NCBI GenBank assembly: GCA_021613535.1
Contig: CP075493.1
Span: 6,386,001-6,450,000 of the forward strand
Direction: 5' to 3'
DNA length: 64,000 nucleotides
Source of the DNA: Adineta vaga
Taxonomy: Eukaryota > Rotifera
The notes beneath the pieces are model-generated. The model worked only from the letters and a program-made list of their open reading frames with translations, was not told where the DNA came from and searched no databases. A program made the translations under genes and the position numbers. Positions 37,807-49,583 of this stretch are shown piece by piece. Position 1 is the stretch's first letter. Each line of letters opens with the position of its first letter.

Positions 37807-38761
37807 TATCAATGTTAATTTTCTCCCGGTTTTCTATTTTTCACTGAATGTTGCTGATCATCGTCAAGACATAATAACAAATGTATATGAATGAATAAGT
37901 GTTAGCTCTAGGGCCATTTTAATACGCCTCCCTCTCTCTCTCTCTCGCTCTCGCTCTCGCTCTATTTTGTTTCGTAACAATAGCCAACTACTAATCAAAA
38001 ATATCGAGAAAAAACGAAGACACAATTGAGATAAAGAGTGAAGAAGGTTGTTATAATAAGAAGAAGGAGAAGGAGAAGAGGGAAAGAATCAGAACTGAAA
38101 GAGAGTTGAAGAAACAGATCGTTGTTTATGAGAAGACGACAGCAACAACTCTATTATTCTTGTCTCTCTCTCTATATATATATCCATCCCTTTCCTTCTT
38201 TAGATAGAGAAAAGGAACTTTACGATAAAGAATAGCAACTACTAAGAAGAAGAGAGAACAGATCTCCTTGGTTCGAAGAACATGCATGTTAGAGTTAACG
38301 ATATTAATATAGACGCTGATTAAAAGTGCATGATAGTTGCATGTATGTGTCATCTTAAAACACCAGGTAGTTCCTATGTCATCCTAAAGTGATTAATAAC
38401 TGAAGATTTACGATTTTTTTTCTAAATTATTCATTATTATTTCTCTTTTTTTTCTCTCCTCTTACACAAACATAATAAATGTTTATATATAGACACAAAC
38501 AAATGAATATTGAATTCATTAGTTGAAAGAAAAGCAAATATATATATATTTATCAAAGACGATATTTTTTTTATAAAGAAAACGTTACGAGAAAATAAAT
38601 TATTCATAATTCAATTATATAAACTAACATCTTTTCGAAAGTAGTTTATGTTATGAAACCTATCGAGTAAAACTGTCGCAAAAAATGTGGTTTCTTTTCT
38701 TTCCTTTTTGCATAGTATAGATGAACTTTTTATCAAAACAATTTAAGATAAATAGATTTAC
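37807..38761. other. Upstream region / alternative intron of the SLC4 gene
   Basis: Lies between the two first exons of the SLC4 gene. It contains a CT/CTCTCG-rich tract at 37930-37964 and a GAA-rich tract near 38060-38085. It probably holds the promoter for the downstream first exon. Confidence 0.5.
37930..37964. repeat. CT / CTCTCG low-complexity tract
   Basis: (CT)n passing into repeated CTCTCG units, about 120 bp upstream of the SLC4 start codon. Confidence 0.85.
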
Positions 38762-38837
38762 CTCGTGATGATATCTCCAGAAAAGGTAGATTTGTATTTA
38801 CTTGATCGACAACTGGTAATGTTTGACAATCGTACAT
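38762..38837 (-). CDS. SLC4A11-like: Alternative first coding exon of the SLC4 gene
   Basis: An ATG at 38837 opens a 76-nt exon encoding MYDCQTLPVVDQ...LEISSR and ends CGA-G before a GTAAAT donor. It has the same phase (1) and the same final bases as the exon at 37806-37653, so either can splice to 36891. It would give a shorter N-terminus (25 instead of 51 own codons). SLC4 genes in other animals use alternative promoters and N-termini, so this is plausible; expression cannot be seen from sequence. Confidence 0.6.
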
Positions 38838-40298
38838 TTATTCTAGTAATTTCTATCTAAGAAAGAAATGATCAAGTGAATCAAGCCTATACACATAGAT
38901 TAACATTTGAACAAGAAAATCGGAAGTAAACGGGTGGTTAGAATATTCTTGTGTGTGCTATGATTTAATAAAATCATTGTTTTCTTTTTATACAATAGAC
39001 AAGTTTTTCTTTTTTCTTATACATCTTCCGGATTGACAAATCGTCGTTTTCTCTCTATCACGAGTTAACGATGACTCGAAATCGATGTCATTCCAAGTTT
39101 CCTGAAAATCTTGTTAATTAGAAAAGTAAAATAAGAGGAAAAATGTATGGTTCTTTTTTTTCTATATGAATTAACCAATGTTTTATCATAGCATTCAATT
39201 ATAATCAAAGAAAACATAATTAACACTTTTAAGATTTAGTAACATTAGAAAGGAAGAAAACTGCTGTTATTGGACATTTTCCTTCATCTTCAGCAGAAAT
39301 ATGAAACGGCACGTATTTTATGCATTATGTAAATATTTCATACTGATCTCGTTATTAATTTGTTTCGGCTCTCGAGTATTTGGAAAAGAGAATATCCACT
39401 TGATGATCTCAATTATCAATGAAAAACAATCTGTGTTATAAAATGGAATATAAATGGATTATAAAGTTTAGAAGATTTCGTGTATATATTGAAGCTGTGC
39501 AACTTGTAAATACATGTCTATGTCTTTGACAGATTTCTTATAGTAAATATCTCTTTCGATTTGATCTTGATTTAGACTTGCAGAATAGTAGGAACATGGT
39601 ATGAATTCATTCATTATGATGAAGTAATATTCTTCTGTTGAATTTATGAATTTCTTCTTATAAAAAGCTAATCTTTTGTGATAAGAAATTGTTTAATAAC
39701 GGTTGAAAACTTAGATTGACAAAGAATAATAAAGTCATTCTAGAGTAACGCCATTTCGAGATAATCTAATAATAAACACCATTCTGAACAAGCATAATGA
39801 CATTAAATGCTCGAAATACTCACTATATCCAATCAACATTATCAGATAACAATATGTACTATCTGCAATGTTACTGATCAATCATCCAAATTTTAAGATA
39901 AATAAAAGACTTGATATAATCGTTTATAAATTTCTTAAACTTGTCACTAATCTTTATTTGATGATTTGATTACAGTAATTTTTTTATGTCTTAGATAAAG
40001 AACTTTTCTTACTTCATACAAAAAACAGGACACAAAACGACCATTCTTTTTCTTTTGTTTAAAACGATCACATAGTACATTAGCATGAAAGAAGAGAAAG
40101 AGAGAAGAAGAAGAAGAAGAAAAATATATGTAGAATTCTAGCAATCTACAATGGTTATTATCAAAGAAAAGAAGAGAAGCCCTGTCCAGATCAGAAATGT
40201 ACAAACCCACACAGAAGAGAAGAAAGAAAGAAGGGCACAAATGATTTATAAAAAAAAATAAACTTTCAGTGTTCCATTTCATTTTGCTTCCGTTTATT
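38838..40298. other. Intergenic region
   Basis: No supported gene. Very AT-rich, with low-complexity purine tracts near 40090-40120. Confidence 0.6.
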
Positions 40299-41434
40299 TT
40301 AGGAAGAATATTTTGATTTTTGTTGATTACCAGCTTCGAAATTAACATGGGATGAATTGGCCTTATAAAAATTCACCGGAAATTTTATCTCAGGAAAAAT
40401 ATTTCGAACTTTATCATCAATCAGTTTTTGAGCTTCTTCACTTGGATTTGAATTCCAAATTTGAACAAGATCTTGTAAACCATCACGTGATTGTACACTT
40501 ATACCAACGACATCATCACTGTCATTGAATGAAAATTGTTCACCTATAGCAGCTAAACATAATTCTTGCCAGACAATATTCGTTTTATCTTTTGGACAAC
40601 GATATGTGTAAATTCCACCACTAGAAAGAAATACATCAATGAATGCAATCGAAATGACGAGAAAAGTTTCTAGTCGATAGTGAAATAGAAGTCAAATTAT
40701 AAGGTTCAGAAAATTTCTTCAGAATCGAACGTATAGTAAATTCTAGAGTGGTAAAATAAGATTCAAAAACAACAATAGACTATGGTTCGATGTTTTATAG
40801 TTATTCATAAGATAGTAAGATTGTTTCTAAAAGGTTAAATAAATATGTCTTGAGAATAAATAACTTTGACAATATTTGAGTAAAGATTTTGACGTTTGTT
40901 TTCTTACTTTTCGTTTTCTCTATCTTCCCAAAGTGGTTTTCGATTTTGCCGCATTAAGTGATAACTAACTCGATTGGGTAATCGACTTGGTGCTTGAAAA
41001 AATTGATATAAAAATTAATTCTTATCGAAGTTTTTCTCTTACTTGGGATATTGTTAAATACACCCCAAAATTCTTGTACTGTCTCCACCTAAATAAACAA
41101 ACAAGTTCAAAATAATCAATAATAGATCATTCATAAGATTCAAACCGAAAATATAACTTTAAGACCGGCTTCATAGTCTTCTTTAGTTGTAAATCGTGGC
41201 TTTTGAGAATCGAGCCAAAACGTCCATCTGAATAAAAGAAAATCAAACAATTGTATTCTGTCCTTTTGACCTCTTCAAAATTATATCTGCGTACTTCGTA
41301 GCCAATGGTGCTGCTTTCTCTTTATTCAATGATAATGTATGCCGAATCTTTGCCGCTGTTTCTGGAACATAATTATCATCATTTAATGATTCACTAGCTG
41401 ACGAATATTCACTATCATCACCACCGTCGATCAT
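40299..41434 (-). CDS. EIF4E3: Cap-binding translation factor eIF4E family, eIF4E3-like
   Basis: Exons 41434-41271, 41227-41146, 41088-41043, 40992-40908 and 40620-40299, giving 232 residues. The first donor (GTCAAA) is weak, but the phase and the 43-bp intron fit. A 54-residue acidic N-terminus precedes the fold: RWTFWLDSQ, VETVQEFWGVFNNIPS, SYHLMRQNRKPLWED, then GGIYTYRCPKDKTNIVWQEL, GEQF and VVGISVQSRDGLQDLVQIWN. The pattern SYHLMR...PLWE and the CPKD segment match eIF4E3 better than eIF4E or 4EHP. Trp119-Glu120 corresponds to the cap-stacking Trp102-Glu103 of eIF4E. The partner aromatic position is Tyr73. It binds the m7G cap and would modulate translation in the cytoplasm. An acceptor AG lies directly against the ATG. 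Confidence 0.9.
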
Positions 41435-41625
41435 CTAGAAGAGAGAAGTAGAAGAAAAAAGAAGAAAAAAACGAAAGAAATCAGTAATTCTCCTATTTAC
41501 CGACCTCACACAATCCAATTCTTTTCTCTTTCGTTCGTTCGTCTTTTTTTCTTTCATATATTTATACAAAAAAAAAACCTACGACACTGTACTCATAAGT
41601 ATTACCAGTAATAACAACTGTTAAT
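41435..41625. promoter_or_regulatory. Divergent promoter region (eIF4E3-like / Rab27-like)
   Basis: Only 191 bp separate the divergent start codons. The eIF4E3-like side carries a long pyrimidine tract ending in AG against its ATG, compatible with a trans-splice acceptor, so the minus-strand transcript may begin inside this gap. Confidence 0.45.
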
Positions 41626-42543
41626 ATGCCACGTGCAATGGATAATTATCTTGACTTAAAATTCTTAGCTATCGGCGATTCAGGTGTTGGCAAAGTAAAG
41701 AATTTATTGAAGTAAACAATTTTGAAACAAAAACATTCTCTCTTAGACTTGTCTATTGAATCAATATGTCGATGGGAAATTTACTCAACAATTAGGAACA
41801 ACAGTTGGAATTGATATTCGAAATAAAACAATTTTCTACAAGTCAAATAAAAGAAGTAAATCGTATACGATTCAATTACAATTATGGTAAGATTTGTTTT
41901 CGTTAACTACACATGTAGAAAAACAAGTTACTGTTTGACTTTTGTCATCAAATTCTGAATCATATTGAGAAATAACTTATATTTTTCTTTCGAAAAAAAT
42001 GTCAGAGAAGTTCTCGAAATAGATGTCATACCTTACTGTTTAGGCGGGGATAAAACTAAAGAAATTTAACTATCTAGGGATACGGCTGGTCAAGAACGAT
42101 ATCGTAGTCTTACAACATCATTTTTTCGTGACGCCATGGGATTTCTATTAGTATTTGATGTAACAAATGAAGCTTCATTTCTTAATGTACGCAATTGGAT
42201 AGGTGAAATTCAATCGAATGCTTATTCTGAAAATGTCGATATGATTCTCGTTGGAAACAAATGTGATTTAGAAAAAGAACGAATTATTACGAAAATACGC
42301 GCACTAGAATTCGCTCAACAGTATCATGTTGATTATATTGAAACAAGTGCATTAGATAATATAAATGTTGTTGAATCAATTGAGTTATTACTTGATTCAG
42401 TTATGAAACGGTTAGATGAAGATGAAAATTTCTCTCGACAAAATTTCAAACCAATCAAGAAGTCAATGGAATCAATTAACGATGAATCATATAAAAACAA
42501 TTTTCGAAGCAAAACAGATACATCATATTGTTGTAGTTATTGA
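41626..42543 (+). CDS. RAB27: Rab GTPase, Rab27-like
   Basis: Exons 41626-41694, 41747-41886 and 42078-42543 give 224 residues. G-motifs: P-loop GDSGVGKT (17-24, split by intron 1 between Lys and Thr), effector region TTVGIDIRNK, WDTAGQERYRSL (70 onward), GNKCDLE and ETSA. The sequence TTSFFRDAMGFLLVFDVTNEASFLNVRNW and an insertion after the switch I strand are characteristic of Rab27, which tethers secretory granules and lysosome-related organelles and works with synaptotagmin-like effectors. The C-terminus ends YCCSY, a CCXX-type geranylgeranylation signal instead of Rab27's usual CXC. The start could also be Met5; both give the same domain. Confidence 0.9.
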
Positions 42544-42969
42544 TTAAAAGAAGATTGGAACTGATTACTAAAATTTACTTATCTAAGAAAACAAATCTGA
42601 AATAAATAAACAAGTTATACATTGTATATAGCAGATTACGTTTTTCCGAAGGTTAAAACTTCATTACGAAAAAAAGGAAAGAAGTTTCGTAGCGCTGATC
42701 CCAGACTTGCTATCACACACGTCAGTTCAGCGATATTTTGTATCTACTGAAGAGAGCTCAAAAGATTGATTTCAATGAAAAACAAACAAAATACATTTTA
42801 ACGATCTTAATATATATTTAACTGAATTCCAAAAGAATAAAGTGAAAGTTTGAAGTATAATTATTGAGACTGTTCGAGAGAATACATACATACAAAAAAA
42901 ATAGATCTATTGTATTAACAATAAGAAAGAAAGAAAAAGAAAAGTGAATGAAAAAGAAAGAAAATCTAT
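42544..42969. other. Intergenic region between convergent genes
   Basis: 3' flanks of the Rab27-like and TMUB-like genes. Has AATAAA signals near 42601 and 42836. Nothing else seen. Confidence 0.6.
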
Positions 42970-44025
42970 TCAATCAAGATGAATATGTTGTACTTGATTG
43001 GAAATTCTTCTATCTGATAATTGTCGACGTGAGGTTAGGACAGGACCACATGTAAATATTAAAAATATAATTGTTATTAATATCAAAATAATTGTTGATA
43101 TTGGTGTAAAAAGAACACGATATTTAATACGTAAATACCAAATAGATCCAAGAATTACTGTAAGAAAAAGAATCAGATGTGAAGATATACTAATTGGTGA
43201 AGCATCAAGAAATGATGATGTATCAAATCCATTGGTGTTGAGATGTGCATTCGACATTCCATCATTGATTTGATTTGGTGTTGGAAGTCGTTGAGGACTG
43301 ATTTGACAATGAATAACAGTTTGATCACGAATGTTATATTTTCGAAGCGTTTCAGAATCTTGTAATTCTCGACCTTGATAGATAAATCGAATGAGTTTAT
43401 TATTTGCTAATTCATCAGCAAAATACAATCTAAATGATAAATATTGATTGAAATAGAAAAAGATTATTTCAAATAACTTTTACCTTTTAACTTTTGAAAT
43501 TGTGTCGTTGGAATGTGCAGTTATTAATTTTTGAGTTTCATTCAGAAATTTGATTGTAATGCTTAATGATTGATCTTCACCTTCGATTGAAGATGATTGA
43601 GACAAGGAGTCATTTACATTTAGATTCGGTTGATATTGGCATTTGTTCCGACATGATTTCATCAGCTTCACTCGATCTAAACATTGAAGGATATAAATCA
43701 TCATCAAGTATTCGATATATTCATCATACTCTATGTCAGATTCATGCTCTATTAATGTCTGATGATCATGTGGTGATGAAACTGGACTAGCTCTTTCTGA
43801 TTCTTCATCTAGAATGTTTAACAAAGGATATATGCATTGAATTGAATTTGATTTGTGTAACTTACCATTTCGACGATGAGTTCGTCGTTCAATAATCACT
43901 AATGTCGGCGAGGAATGAACATTAGTAACATGTGTTGATAACCAAGAAAGAGATACAATGCCGAGGAAGAGTAGGAACATGAATGCAAAAAGAAGATCAT
44001 CACCAATACCTTCGATAAACGACAT
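42970..44025 (-). CDS. TMUB: Transmembrane ubiquitin-like domain protein (TMUB1/2-like)
   Basis: Exons 44025-43866, 43808-43484 and 43429-42970 give 314 residues. The N-terminus MSFIEGIGDDLLFAFMFLLF with a first membrane helix matches TMUB proteins (MALIEGVGDE-type start). A ubiquitin-like domain follows (LSITIKFLNETQKL ... FIYQGRELQDSETLRKYNIRDQTVIHC), then two C-terminal membrane helices (HLILFLTVILGSIWYLRI; ISTIILILITIIFLIF). Family role: ER-associated degradation scaffold, binding gp78-type ligases (known for mammals). Intron 1 is 57 bp, divisible by three and stop-free, so the unspliced form also stays in frame. An acceptor AG lies 4 nt before the ATG. Confidence 0.85.
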
Positions 44026-44726
44026 TTTTCTACAAGAAATCTAAAAGCAAAATTATATTGAATATTTTTAGATTTGATTAGATAATTTTTATTTGGTTTT
44101 AATCTATGTTTTGTGTATTATTTTCAAATCGGATCGGAGTAGAGAGGAATAAAATAATATCGACGTGTTTTTGGTAAATCATAGCAACCAGTGAGAAATT
44201 GTGTTTTTCATCGATCTCCATCTATCGAATATTAACACAGATGACGTAGACGAACATCGATATAGTGGGCAGAAGAGAATAAATCGAAAAAAACAACAAG
44301 AAAGAAATAGGTATTTAAACTATGATATTCATTAAGTATTAAATATCTCTTCTAATTCAATCTCACGTCATTTGATCCGATAAAGATTGGTTTGGTCGAA
44401 TAAAATTCCATATATATCAATCAAAACAATTAGCTATCCGTCATTCAGATGAAAATGTATTTGAAAATCTGGGTAGATAGTTTCTCTACAGGTACATCTT
44501 CTTATTAAGTACAAAGTTCGTTCTAAATGAACTGAACTTGTATATCCATTCGAATGTAATGTAAAACCTTGAAAAACAAAATACAATATGTGTCTATGCC
44601 AATCTACAAATAACAAAAAGGTTTGATTTAACACTTAAAGAGCGCTTTTATAAACAACAAATAGGTAAATGACTTAGACAACGACAAGAAAAAAAAAGGA
44701 TCTGTACAAAAACAAACTAAATAAAT
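44026..44726. other. Intergenic region
   Basis: No gene supported. 700 bp separate two genes in the same direction (p66 upstream, TMUB downstream). Confidence 0.6.
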
Positions 44727-44748
44727 TCATTTCGAATGACGATGATGA

Positions 44749-44779
<31 letters not shown>

Positions 44780-47242
44780 TAGCTGCTTGTGGTATCATAT
44801 CAAGTAAATATTGAGCTGGATTTCCTTGACGCATTAAAGATGCAGCCATGGCCGGTAACGAAGCAGCTAATGCTTGCTGTTGTTGTTGAGTTGTTTTAGC
44901 AGCAAGTGCAGCTGCTTGATTAGCAACAGCAAATGGAAACATATTTGTTAAGAAATGTTTTTGAAAGATTTCTATTTGTTCATTCGTTGGTAGAGCAGCT
45001 AAAGATGCAGCAAATGCATCGAGTGGATTCGCCTGTTTGGATGAACTACTAGTCTTGCTAGTACTACTACCACTACTATGATGATGATGGTGATGATGAT
45101 TATTTGAATGTTTAGTAGGATGATGATTCGAAGTTGGTTTTGCTGATGAAGGTTTATTCGAATGTTTATTATGAGATGATGATGATGATGAAGATGATTT
45201 GACAGTTGTTGTTGTTGCTGTTGTTGATGCTGCTGCTGATGATGATGATGATTGTTGTTGAAATTTAGCATCGAGTTCTTTTTCTTGCTGTAATGCTTTC
45301 ATAAATGCTTGCCGTAAACGATTTGAATGATCTTGTTTAAGAATTTTCTTTTGAGAAGTTTTTCGACATCGATCACAAAGAATTTTTTCATCAGCATCGG
45401 AATCATTACTCGAAGGAACTTCATGCCATGTTACTGACCAATCAGTACCACATTGAGCACATATATTCGGTAAATTTAATGAATATTCTGGTATTAAACG
45501 ACGATTAAGAAAATCATTATACGTATTAAATGCTTGTTCAAGTCCAATTGAGGTTAGAAATTCTGACCAACCATTAATACCTGGAATATATGTTAAATCA
45601 CATGTTGTCGGTTTTGGCGTTGGAATTTGTAAGAGAGTCTGTTCAAGTTGTTTACGTAGTGCTAATTTTGCACTTAATAAATGTTGATCTGAAGTAATTC
45701 CATTATCTAAGATAGAATGAAGACATTTATTTATTTATTTATTTTCTTATTTTGATTCTGGTTCAAGAAAAATTTACAAAACAGCTTGATTCCTCGTTTT
45801 AAACTACTATATGTAGTGGTAAACTCCAACTAACTTATTCCGTAAGAGATCTAAAGTGTACTAATGAATTCAATTCACTATTGTTCGAAGAGAAGAGATT
45901 TCTTATATAAGCAATCTCGGAAAATGAGTCCCTGGATTTCCAATTCATATAAAATCAAATACTCTAAGTGCAGTTTCGTTTCTTTTTTTAATAAAATATA
46001 TTTTTAACACATGATTTATCACAGCGAAATGCTCTTTAATATTAACATTTTTTTAAATCCTTCAATTTACTTAACATGTCTTTCTCGCCAGATGTAAGTA
46101 ATCAATCAATCTGTTTCAGATAGTCTTTTTTATGAGAAATAAATTGTATAGAGAGAGAGAGAGATAAATACTTTTTGAAGAACTATTCGTCGTTGGTGTT
46201 ACAGGAGAATTTTTTGTTGTCGTTGACGATAAACGAGTTGCTGTTGCTGGTAATGTACTATTATTTGACTGACGACTCGCTTGAGGTAATGGCACAGAAA
46301 GTTTTGATGTTTGTTGCTGTGAATTAGAATTATTTGCTCGATTGACTGTGTATTGATTAGGATGAGGTGGCTTAGACGGAATTGGTCGATTCGTCGAATT
46401 CTAAGAACATAATTCAATGATATGTGTTTTGTTAAACTCTACATATATGTTTGTAGATACATACCGATGATTGTTTGATCGGTGTAACTGAATTTGGTTT
46501 TGTTGTATTCACAGGTGTTGTTGTTGGCTGTTGAATATTATTTGTTTGAGAAGAAATTTGTTGATTAGTTTTAAGTTTCTGCATGAGAAGAAGTAGAGCT
46601 TCTTGACACTGTAATTCATATTGAAGTTGTCGATATTCTGATGTCATTTCTTGTTTACTGTTACAAATTGTCATCTTTGTCAATTGTTCAGATGATAAAT
46701 ATGACATTTGATCTTCATTGGAAGGAATTTTTCTAGAAAGATGAAATAGATCGGTTATTTATTTATTCTTGTTATTGTTTATTGTTGTTGTTTTTTTTGG
46801 TGAATAGAGAAAAGAAGAACGAAACAAAATGTTGTATATATATGACGAGTAAAAGCAGCGAGGTTCGATTTAATGTTCGGAAGCAATGAATGGCGGAAGG
46901 TGGGACGCGTATAGAAGAAAAGAGGAAAAAAACAAGGATGGATAAAAATATCTATCTGTTGGAACGCGATTACTAATGTCGACGGATGAAGACGACCAAT
47001 TGAACGTTACCACGACAATGATTATATTCAGATAGAAAAAAAAGGAGAAGGAAAATGGATGAATGAACGAAAGAAACAAGACAGCGGGCAAGCGGGCGCA
47101 ACGCCTTTTTTTCTTCATCGACTCACCCATTCAAAACAGTACCACGGAATCGTTTTGTTGATGTTGTTGTTATTGAATTAGTATTGTCTGTATTTGGAAC
47201 ATTGACTGATGATTTACGTTTGAGACCATTACTTGATATCAT
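44727..47242 (-). CDS. GATAD2: GATAD2/p66 subunit of the NuRD chromatin complex
   Basis: Exons 47242-47127, 46732-46465, 46400-46172 and 45706-44727 give 530 residues. Region CR1, the coiled coil that pairs with MBD2/3, is seen at about 45-90 (YRQLQYELQCQEALLLLMQKL). Region CR2 spans about 216-350: SAKLALRKQLEQTLLQIP, a linker, then a GATA finger with C287, C290, C315 and C318, followed by SQKKILKQDHSNRLRQAF as in vertebrate GATAD2. The C-terminal 190 residues are Ser-, His- and Gln-rich homopolymer sequence. The protein recruits the CHD4 helicase to methyl-CpG-binding NuRD and represses transcription in the nucleus. An acceptor AG lies 11 nt before the start codon. A decayed copy of exon 4 and intron 3 sequence is found at 57233-57515. 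Confidence 0.93.
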
Positions 47243-49583
47243 ATTTATTCTATCTAAAACAAGAAACGTGAATACATTGAGAAATATCTTATTGATTTGA
47301 CCGATAAATCAGAATATTCAACTTAATGAATAACTTAAAAGACTAGAGAGAAAAAAGAACATTATGTTATGTCAATGATGAAGAAACAGGTGAGAAACAA
47401 AAACTTCTCATCTCATACGATTCCATCCTGTGCATGTTACTGTGTTTTGTTTACCGGCAATGTTGGTTATGGCGGAAAGGGTTATTCATCGCTATCATGT
47501 GTCTACTTGCTCTCTCTCTGTTTGTTACTTGACGAACACGACTTACCCTTGTATTCCATTTTTTTTCCATTCTCTTATTTTTTTTTGTTGGTAAAAAGGG
47601 TTGATGTTTTATCGTCATCATTGTTATTCGGCATATTATAAAATCTTGTTTTAACAAAAAATGCTTGTGCAATAACCTATCTTTCAATCATTCGCTCACT
47701 TACATTTGTTTCGAAGGAAAAAAACGCCAATATAAACTTTCATTCAAAGCAAATGAATAGTGAACAATAACAAGAAAAGTTCAATGTTCAGATTGTCTCT
47801 AGCTCAATCGAAGATATAGAACGAATGTAACCATCATTCATCGAACTAGTGAAGACAGACATGGACGCTTTCAATAAAGAAAAAAAAAGAAGAAAAAGGA
47901 AAAAGAGACGTCGACACACATTACGATAAAGAAAGAACTATACATTTATGCTTTAACTAACCTTCCCCAAACAACATACACACTATGACGGCGAGTCAAA
48001 CATATTCTATTTTTCATCTGCTTCTATTCTTCTTCTTCTTAGCAGCATTTTGCAGAGAATGTCATTAGGAGTAAACAGTTAGAGCGTTCTATTTGTAAAC
48101 AAATAACGAAATCATCATTCTATTCGACTTCTCATCTATCCATATGACAATAGAAATGATTCTATATATTAATGATATCACATACTTATTAGATCTTTCT
48201 GATTTATTTCGACATACGCATTCATTCGACAAAAAAAGACCGAGAAAGAAAAAGAAATATAAAAAAATCAACAACTATACTTTGTGTCGTTTTGCATCTT
48301 TATTTTTTTTCTCTCGTTTTTCTTCTTCTTCTTCTTCTCCTCTTATTCTCTTCTCTCATTTTTCAATGACAAAACGAATATGAACACATTGCCCATAAGA
48401 ACGAGCAAGCACAATTGTGCAAATAGACGTCTGCAGACACTCGTGCAACCGTTCTCTCGCACTCATACAACACATGAAAATCATGCAAAGAGATGAGGAT
48501 GGGACGAGAAAAAAATGTGAAAATCGCAAGTCGACTCGAAGAACAAGACACGTTGGTTGAGAAAGAGAGAGAGAGAGGGAAAGACAATGTAACTGCAAAT
48601 ACACTAAATATAGAAGATAGATAGACAGAATGGATGAATATCTATTGATCAGTTCGATCAACATCTGTGTTTTTATAGAAAGAACACATATCAATAGATT
48701 GCATGTAATCGATAGGAAAACATTTGAAAGATGTACAAAAAATCTTCACAATATGAAAGAAAAAGATGAAAATACCATAATCAATTATAATTAATCTCTA
48801 TGAAGATTCAATTATATCTTGATAACGGTTTGAATAGATATAAACACAATTTCCAGGATATAGAATATCATAGGAAGAAGAAAAAACAACAACAACAACA
48901 ACTCAGCTAAAATATTATTTATGAGAGCATAACTTGTTATAACTTTCAAAAAAATTTTTATGACAAAATTTGTTCTTTAATTCACGTCAAGATTTCGAAT
49001 CAAAACATTTTTTCGGATATATGAGCAGCTATTCAAAATCGTCTAAAACTGATTAGAAAGGTTAGACTGATCAAATAGAAAAGGCCGAGATTATTTTCTT
49101 TTCTCTCCTTTCTCTCTTACATCAATCTGTATCTGATTGTTCAATGTATATCACCAAACGGTTCGTATTAGACAGTAATAATGGAAATAAAAACAACAAC
49201 ATCAATAAGACAAGCAGTGACGACGGTGTTTCTGTTGTTGACGACGAACGCCAAATAAGAGAGACATATAAAAAAACGAGAAGGAAAAAGAAAAGCTCAC
49301 ATATTCCTGTGAAATGTTCTGTGTGCTAACCCTTCTTTTTACCAGACATCGTTCTGGTATATTCACGGATATTTCTTCTTTTTTTTTTCTTCTATACTTG
49401 CTCAAGTCTATTCACAAGAGACAAACAGAAAAATCCTGGAAAAAGAACAACGCAATGGATACTTTCCTCGAAGAAAGTACTCTTCTAACGCCTATTAAAT
49501 AATTATGTAATTTGTTTTCGAATAAATCAGAATCTAGATTATCTATCATTTATTATGCATAGAACATCAAAGAAAAAGATGTT
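47243..49583. other. Intergenic region, low-complexity rich
   Basis: 2.3 kb without a supported gene. It has several TTCT/GAAG-rich tracts (47880-47920, 48300-48350, 48555-48580). Open frames here are compositional and differ between strands. Confidence 0.6.

Noticed and set aside
43809-43865. Reading the TMUB-like N-terminal half as one continuous exon
   Set aside because: Consensus GTAAGT donor and pyrimidine-rich CTAG acceptor in the right phase make an intron more likely; retention is noted as a possibility.
47369-48694. Several overlapping open frames on both strands
   Set aside because: Located in TTCT/GAAG-rich sequence, Ser/Phe/Lys-rich translations, no splice or domain evidence.
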